10,936 nucleotides of DNA from a bacterium (GTDB lineage: Bacteria; Margulisbacteria; Marinamargulisbacteria; SXXA01). Numbering within the stretch: the stretch's first letter is position 1; each line of letters starts with the position of its first letter. Made by a program: the position numbers and the translations under genes. Shown here piece by piece: positions 6,751 to 10,936 of the stretch. The DNA lies in NCBI GenBank assembly GCA_018402095.1, contig JAGYJO010000039.1, positions 1-10,936 of the forward strand, written 5' to 3'. Below the pieces are notes generated by a model. That model worked only from the letters and a program-made list of their open reading frames with translations, searched no databases and was not told the origin of the DNA.

Positions 6751-9129
6751 ATGATTCGGACAGGCTATTCTTTTTTTGTGGTGCTTCTATTGAGCTTGTC
6801 TGTGTTTTCATCCATTTATGCGGATGACTTTTTGGAAGACACACTCAAAAATGGGGCGGGTATTCGCGCCTTGGCTATGGGTGGGGCCTACACGGCTATT
6901 GCTGAAGGTGGGGCGGCTGTTTTCTATAATCCTGCAGGCTTGATTTATTCAGGTGGGGAATTCAGAAATGAAAACTTTGACTATCAGGCCTCTCAATATA
7001 AGTCATTCACGGCCAGTTATGGATTCATCAGTCCTTTTGGGTTGGCCTCTCTTAGAAAAGAGACGAACACCAACATGGTGGACATGACGACGATTGGCTA
7101 CGGGCGTCGGGGATCCAAAGGTATTCACTGGGGTGTTGCGTACAAATCGATTCACTACAAAAATGCGACTGAAGAAAAAGTGGGTTGGAGTGCAGATCTG
7201 GGTGTTTTGGTGAATGTAACACCTTTCATGAATCTTGGGTTTGTGGCAAAAGATGTCATGACGGCCTATGTTCCGGTGTCGTCTACGGTGGCTGGGGGGC
7301 TTGCTTTTTTCACGCCGGATCGCGATTTTACTTGGAGTCTGGACCTTGTCCAAACGCGTCGTAATCTGTCGGATCATTACTTACTCAAGACGGGGTTTGA
7401 ATATGCTCTTGCAGAAGGATTGACCTTGCGTACGGGTTTTGCGCAGAATTACTGGACGGGTGGCGCGGCCCTGCAGTTGCCGTTTGCTGCGTTAGAATAC
7501 GGGTTTCAATCCGAACGTGAAACGGGTCAAACCTTGCAGATGCTTGGGTTTAGCTTGGGCCGTGGCGCGACGCCTCCAAAATCAGATAAAGCTGGGCGCT
7601 ATAGTTTGTTCAAACCCAAAGCCTTTGCTGTTTTTACCGTGGGGTCGTCTTTGGTCGGTGGGCAGTCTGAGTATAGCTTGTTTAATGGGCAAAAGTTGGG
7701 TAGCAATGATTTGCTCTATCTCATCCATAACGCCGTAGAAGACCCGTCTTGTCGTGGGTTTATGATCCGTATTCAGCCGATGCAGTCGGGGTTGGCCAGC
7801 ATTGGGTTGGTTCAGGAACTCAGAGAAGAATTGCTCAAGGCCAAGAAAAAAGGCAAAACCATTGTGGCCTATTTGGATGGCTATGGCAGTTTGCCTGAAT
7901 ATTATTTGGCCTCTGTGGCGGACCATATCACGATGCCCAGTTTGGGCGCTTTGTCCCATTTGAGCGTGAGCTTGGAAGTGCTCAAAACAAAAGACTTTTT
8001 AGAAAACTTTGGGATGACGCCCCATACCCTGTCGAGTGGGAAATACAAAAGCGTGTTGCATGGGAATACCGATCCTTTGGATGCGGATAGTCGCTTGGTG
8101 TACGAGGATTTGGTACAAGACTTGTTTCATAAGGTATTGGCGGATATTCAGACCAGTCGCAAACTCAAATGGGAAGATATTTCGCAGGCTTTCACCGGGG
8201 AATTGATTTCTGCTTCTCAGGCCAAAACCTACAACTTGGTCGACAGCTTGGGATATTGGGAAGATGTGGAAACCTACGCCGAAGAACACTACAAAGGGAT
8301 TGGGTCGACTTCGCTCATTGCCTTTACAGACCCTGTTGGGCCTGAACTGCTGATACCAGCACTGAACCGTATTGCGGTTTTGGAAATAGACGGCCCTATT
8401 GTCTCTGGGCCTGCGGGACAAAATATTCTTTTTGGGGGGCGTTCGACGGGGTCTGACGACATTCATGACATGGTGGATGAGATCTTAAAAAATGTTTTTA
8501 TTCGTGGGGTGGTGGTGCGGGTGAATAGTCCAGGGGGCAGTTTGCTTGGCTCTGATCATATTCACCGTGCGATCACAAAGCTCAAAGACAAAGGCCTGAA
8601 AGTCTACGTATCTATGGGAAATATCGCCGCATCGGGCGGCTATTATGTGGCTTTGCCTGCTGACAAAATTTATGCCAATGCGGGGACATTAACCGGCAGT
8701 ATTGGGGTGGTATCCAGCTTTATGGACTTTCACGCATTACAAGATATGTTGGGTATCAAACGTGAGGTGATCAAAAGTGGGAAATTTGCGGATTGGGGAT
8801 CTGCAAACAAAGACGTCACTGCGGAAGAGCTGGCCATGCTGGAAGCCGCCCAAAAACAAGGCTATGAGGCTTTCAAACAAAAAGTAATCGAAGGCCGAAA
8901 ACTGACGCCCGAAGAAGTGGACAGTGTGTCCCAAGGTCAGGTCATGAGTGGGGAACAAGCCGTGAAACACAAGGTGGTGGATGCTTTGGGGAATTTCTAT
9001 ACGGTGGTGGACGCCCTGGCCAAAGAGATTCAAATCACGTCACCGGAGTTGGTGTATTTTCGCAAACCAGAAGTAACGGGGTTCCCGTTATTGGGTGACC
9101 TCCTCGCCAAGGCGCAATTGGCACTATGA
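6751..9129 (+). CDS. sppA: Outer-membrane barrel-like domain fused to 67K-type signal peptide peptidase SppA
   Basis: The 792-residue protein has three parts. Residues 1-24 are a Sec signal peptide (MIRTGYSFFVV..., cleavage likely after IYA). Residues of about 25-290 resemble PorV/FadL/UPF0164-type outer-membrane proteins: the opening GAGIRALAMGGAYTAIAEGG followed by AVFYNPAGL is characteristic, and alternating aromatic strands follow. Residues of about 292-792 are a complete double-domain SppA, a serine/lysine peptidase that degrades cleaved signal peptides. The lysine of GKYKS is K433 and the nucleophile in NIAASGGYY is S628; their spacing of 195 is close to the 200 seen in the E. coli enzyme (K209/S409). 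The second repeat begins near IAVLEIDGPIVSG (541). E. coli SppA is held in the inner membrane by an N-terminal helix; here no such helix is seen and a barrel takes its place, which would put the peptidase at the outer membrane facing the periplasm. That location is inferred. The strong Shine-Dalgarno AGAGGAGG 7 nt upstream fixes the start. Confidence 0.94.
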   Translation: MIRTGYSFFVVLLLSLSVFSSIYADDFLEDTLKNGAGIRALAMGGAYTAIAEGGAAVFYNPAGLIYSGGEFRNENFDYQASQYKSFTASYGFISPFGLASLRKETNTNMVDMTTIGYGRRGSKGIHWGVAYKSIHYKNATEEKVGWSADLGVLVNVTPFMNLGFVAKDVMTAYVPVSSTVAGGLAFFTPDRDFTWSLDLVQTRRNLSDHYLLKTGFEYALAEGLTLRTGFAQNYWTGGAALQLPFAALEYGFQSERETGQTLQMLGFSLGRGATPPKSDKAGRYSLFKPKAFAVFTVGSSLVGGQSEYSLFNGQKLGSNDLLYLIHNAVEDPSCRGFMIRIQPMQSGLASIGLVQELREELLKAKKKGKTIVAYLDGYGSLPEYYLASVADHITMPSLGALSHLSVSLEVLKTKDFLENFGMTPHTLSSGKYKSVLHGNTDPLDADSRLVYEDLVQDLFHKVLADIQTSRKLKWEDISQAFTGELISASQAKTYNLVDSLGYWEDVETYAEEHYKGIGSTSLIAFTDPVGPELLIPALNRIAVLEIDGPIVSGPAGQNILFGGRSTGSDDIHDMVDEILKNVFIRGVVVRVNSPGGSLLGSDHIHRAITKLKDKGLKVYVSMGNIAASGGYYVALPADKIYANAGTLTGSIGVVSSFMDFHALQDMLGIKREVIKSGKFADWGSANKDVTAEELAMLEAAQKQGYEAFKQKVIEGRKLTPEEVDSVSQGQVMSGEQAVKHKVVDALGNFYTVVDALAKEIQITSPELVYFRKPEVTGFPLLGDLLAKAQLAL

Positions 9130-9193
9130 TGTGTTTTAACATGGGGATCAAAAGGGTGAGCGAGATAGTCGCGAATCCTTTAAAAAAAGAATC

Positions 9194-9217
9194 CCCCTCC
9201 CTGGGGAGGGGCTAGGG
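9194..9217 (+). repeat. GC-rich hairpin repeat overlapping the aminotransferase ribosome-binding site
   Basis: CCCCTCCC (9194-9201) and GGGAGGGG (9204-9211) form a perfect 8 bp stem with a 2 nt loop, followed by CTAGGGGTGGG. This string resembles dispersed palindromic repeats found between genes in many bacteria. The right arm is the only strong purine-rich Shine-Dalgarno-like sequence before the aminotransferase start, so the stem could hide it in the mRNA. No T-run follows, so it is not a typical intrinsic terminator. Confidence 0.7.
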
Positions 9218-9229
9218 GTGGGAAATAAA

Positions 9230-10558
9230 ATGCACACCTTATTCCCATGGGTGGCCCAAGCTACCCATTCGCCACTGACCTTTGTCTCTGGCTTTGGCAG
9301 TTGGCTCACCGCTGAGGATGGTAGCGTTTACCTGGATTTTTCCTCGCAATTGATGGTCACGAATCTGGGGCACCAACATCCCCACGTGATGGCGGGTATC
9401 ACCGCACAGTTGCAGCAGCTGAGTTTTGTACAACCTGCGCATTTGACCCCTGTTCGCGAGAAACTGGGTGAGCGCCTCTCCCGTATTGCCTCGGGTGTCG
9501 GGGATGGGGCCGCTGCTATCGGGAAGGTGTTTCTCACCACAGGTGGGGCCGAAGCCATCGAAAATGCCATCAAAATGGCGAGAATGGTGACGGGGCGCCA
9601 GAAAATATTGACACGTTACAGAACCTATCACGGCGCGACGACCGGGGCCTTGACCTTGTCCGGGGATTCTCGGCGGCATGCGATTGCAGGGTCTGAAATG
9701 CCCGGTGTGATTCGGGTAGAAGATCCCTATTGTTACCGCTGTCCTTGGGGCCAAAAAATGCCGTCTTGCGACCGTCTCTGTATCTCTCATATCGAGCGTA
9801 TTATTGAACTCGAAGGGCCAGAATCGATCGCTGCAATTGTGATGGAAGGGGCCTCGGGGAGTTCGGGTTGTTTGACCTATCCACCGGAATATTGGCCTGC
9901 CTTGCGACGTTTGGCAGACGCCCATGGGATTGTCTTGATTTCTGATGAAGTGATGAGTGGCTTTTGTCGAACGGGATCTTGGTTTGCGGTGCATCAGACG
10001 GGGGTACAGCCCGATATGATTGTCATGGCCAAAGGCTTGACCTGTGGTACGGTGCCGATGGGGGCTGTCTGGGTTTCTGATGCGGTTGCCCGTCATTTTG
10101 ACGCACGGCCACTGCAAGCAGGCTTGACCTATAGTGCGCATCCCTTGGGCTGTGCGGCTGCGCTTGCTTGTTTGGAAACCTACGAATCCGAAGAGATTAA
10201 TGCCCGTGTGCAGCATTTGGGGCCGCTATTGCAGCAGCAGCTGAAAGACGGGTTGGCCGAGAATAACTGTGTGGGTGACATTCGCGGTACGGGATTTTTG
10301 CAGTGTATAGAGCTGGTCAAACCAGGTACCCAACTCCCCTTGTTTTCGCGTCAGATGACAGCTGCGGAACGGGCGCAGCAACAGCGCTTGTCTGCGGCCT
10401 TTTTGGCTGAGGGTCTTCTTGTGTTTATGCGGCTGCATTATGTATTTGTGGCACCGCCGTTGACGGTTTCCGAGGGAGAATTGACGGATGGGGTGGGGCG
10501 GTTGGTGAGGGCGCTGGCTAGCCTGAACTGCGCGATAACTGCGGAATTTCCGGGGTAA
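9230..10558 (+). CDS. Class III PLP-dependent aminotransferase (taurine-pyruvate/AdoMet aminotransferase-like)
   Basis: The 442-residue protein is a fold-type I, class III (omega) aminotransferase that moves an amino group between a substrate amine and an oxo acid in the cytosol. Family marks in order are FSSQLMVTNLGHQHP near residue 40, the phosphate-binding TTGGAEAIENAIK, RTYHGATTGALTLSGD, ISDEVMSGFCRTG with the PLP-pairing D239, MAKGLTCG with the Schiff-base K268, and GLTYSAHPLGCAAALA. The central region YCYRCPWGQ...CDRLC holds four cysteines, and part of this (YRCPFG...C) is usual in the subgroup containing taurine-pyruvate and related enzymes. The true substrate cannot be told from sequence. 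ATG 9230 was chosen because homology starts there; a GTG at 9218 lies within the upstream repeat and adds four residues. Neighbours give no pathway clue, as the gene sits alone between a repeat and a decayed Fic-like fragment. Length is normal and the frame is intact. Confidence 0.93.
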   Translation: MHTLFPWVAQATHSPLTFVSGFGSWLTAEDGSVYLDFSSQLMVTNLGHQHPHVMAGITAQLQQLSFVQPAHLTPVREKLGERLSRIASGVGDGAAAIGKVFLTTGGAEAIENAIKMARMVTGRQKILTRYRTYHGATTGALTLSGDSRRHAIAGSEMPGVIRVEDPYCYRCPWGQKMPSCDRLCISHIERIIELEGPESIAAIVMEGASGSSGCLTYPPEYWPALRRLADAHGIVLISDEVMSGFCRTGSWFAVHQTGVQPDMIVMAKGLTCGTVPMGAVWVSDAVARHFDARPLQAGLTYSAHPLGCAAALACLETYESEEINARVQHLGPLLQQQLKDGLAENNCVGDIRGTGFLQCIELVKPGTQLPLFSRQMTAAERAQQQRLSAAFLAEGLLVFMRLHYVFVAPPLTVSEGELTDGVGRLVRALASLNCAITAEFPG

Positions 10559-10561
10559 ACC

Positions 10562-10679
10562 ATGATTCTAGAAAACAAACTTGCCATCACCGAGCAAGTT
10601 GAATTGAGCCGCGCCGAAGAAAAAATCAGCAAACAAAATCTATGAGGGGTATAGTGAGTTTCGGGTTGAGGAGGTGTAG
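10562..10679 (+). pseudogene. Truncated 5' remnant of a Fic/DOC-family gene
   Basis: A 27-codon frame from ATG 10562 to TGA 10645 begins MILENKLAIT and continues to AEEKISK. I recognise this as the conserved N-terminus of many Fic-family proteins, which start with ENKLGITDSAELAR and then EE.ISK. Full Fic proteins have about 200 or more residues and an HPFxxGNGR AMPylation motif, which is absent here. In the +1 frame, NKIYEGYSEFRVEEV follows (10632-10676, stop TAG 10677-10679) and loosely fits the next family segment (K..ELFESG...LEVGTF), which would mean one frameshift plus loss of the rest. The ATG lies 3 nt after the aminotransferase stop, with GGGG 7 nt upstream. The first segment is a fair match by eye; the continuation is tentative. 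No function is expected. The alternative is a chance short frame. Confidence 0.55.
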
Positions 10680-10936
10680 GGGGGACCAGCACCCGGTCCT
10701 GCGGGCACCCTTCCACGGAACTGAGCATTACCCACAAATTATAGCGTGGCGTAGCGTCTCCCCTCACCCCCAACCCCTCTCCCAAAGGTAGAGGGGCGTA
10801 AGCTCTGTTACAAGTGGACGGGCTCCCCTCGCCCTCTGGGAGAGGGGTTGGGGGTGAGGGCTGGCTTGCTACAGCACAGCCTCTCTCAACGTAGTCATCC
10901 AAGACATGTAGGTAACGATGAGTCCTGTAGAGGGGT
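10646..10936. other. Right-end intergenic stretch without a convincing gene
   Basis: Apart from the tail of the Fic-like remnant and the 100 bp palindrome, this stretch holds a small GC-rich hairpin (GGACC 10683-10687 with GGTCC 10695-10699, 7 nt loop) and a short direct repeat GCACCC (10689-10694, 10705-10710). On the minus strand, 10936-10863 reads without a stop as YRTHRYLHVLDDYVERG and might be the edge of a gene lying mostly outside the window, but this is too short to call. Confidence 0.5.
10761..10860. repeat. 100 bp palindromic intergenic repeat (REP/MITE-like)
   Basis: The left arm 10761-10783 (CCCTCACCCCCAACCCC...) and the right arm 10838-10860 are perfect 23 nt inverted copies. 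Inside them a second matched pair, GAGGGG (10791-10796) with CCCCTC (10825-10830), extends the hairpin around a central loop. The arm sequence belongs to a C/G-rich palindrome type found dispersed in many unrelated bacterial genomes. It has no coding capacity. Its translation yields the familiar artefact PLPLGEG, so the minus-strand open frame crossing it (10902-10438) is not a gene. Confidence 0.85.

Noticed and set aside
9162..9193. A-rich stretch after sppA as an intrinsic terminator
   Set aside because: GAATCC occurs as a direct rather than inverted repeat around the A-run, so no hairpin forms.
9239..10216. 325-codon minus-strand open frame inside the aminotransferase
   Set aside because: Antisense shadow of a clearly conserved class III aminotransferase; its composition (many H, R, P, T) has no family signature.
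10578..10600. Inverted repeat AACTTGC/GCAAGTT as a terminator after the aminotransferase
   Set aside because: The stem is only 7 bp with no T-run following, and it falls within the Fic-like coding remnant.
10438..10902. 154-codon minus-strand open frame
   Set aside because: It crosses the 100 bp palindrome, whose translation is the well-known PLPLGEG artefact, and runs antisense into the aminotransferase end. No independent protein signature was seen.

Overview
The window is about 10.9 kb of chromosomal sequence from a diderm (Gram-negative type) bacterium. That reading rests on two exported or envelope proteins, one with an outer-membrane beta-barrel-like domain. I cannot name the lineage. 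The mix does not look like a standard enterobacterial or Bacillus neighbourhood: a bacteriohemerythrin, a Fur regulator, a stand-alone small-type PurL of about 745 residues, and an SppA fused to a barrel domain. An uncultured or little-studied phylum is a guess only. No rRNA, tRNA, CRISPR array or intact transposase was seen.

Minus-strand block (5850 down to 1): five genes in one direction with very tight spacing. They are bacteriohemerythrin, fur (overlapping it by 23 nt), purL (40 nt gap), an unrecognised exported protein (ATGA overlap with purL) and recG (start 1 nt after the preceding stop; its 3' end runs off the window). The block probably forms one operon, with a candidate promoter just upstream of the hemerythrin gene. 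It joins oxygen/iron sensing (hemerythrin, Fur), purine synthesis (PurL, FGAM synthase) and DNA recombination/repair (RecG). purL is split by a single-base frameshift near 4174-4176; otherwise the gene is full length.

Plus-strand block (6027 to 9129): divergent from the first across a 176 bp intergenic region. It holds tsaB (tRNA t6A37 synthesis) followed 13 nt later by a 792-residue protein. That protein combines a signal peptide, a PorV/FadL/UPF0164-like barrel domain and a complete 67K-type SppA serine/lysine peptidase, with the dyad predicted as K433/S628. This fusion is the most unusual object in the window.

Right end (9130 to 10936): a class III PLP-dependent aminotransferase of the taurine-pyruvate/AdoMet-aminotransferase-like group, preceded by a GC-rich hairpin repeat that overlaps its ribosome-binding site. 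It is followed after 3 nt by what looks like the decayed 5' end of a Fic/DOC-family gene. Beyond that is about 290 bp without a convincing gene, dominated by a 100 bp palindromic repeat with 23 nt perfect arms. This end has the character of an accessory or rearranged junction.
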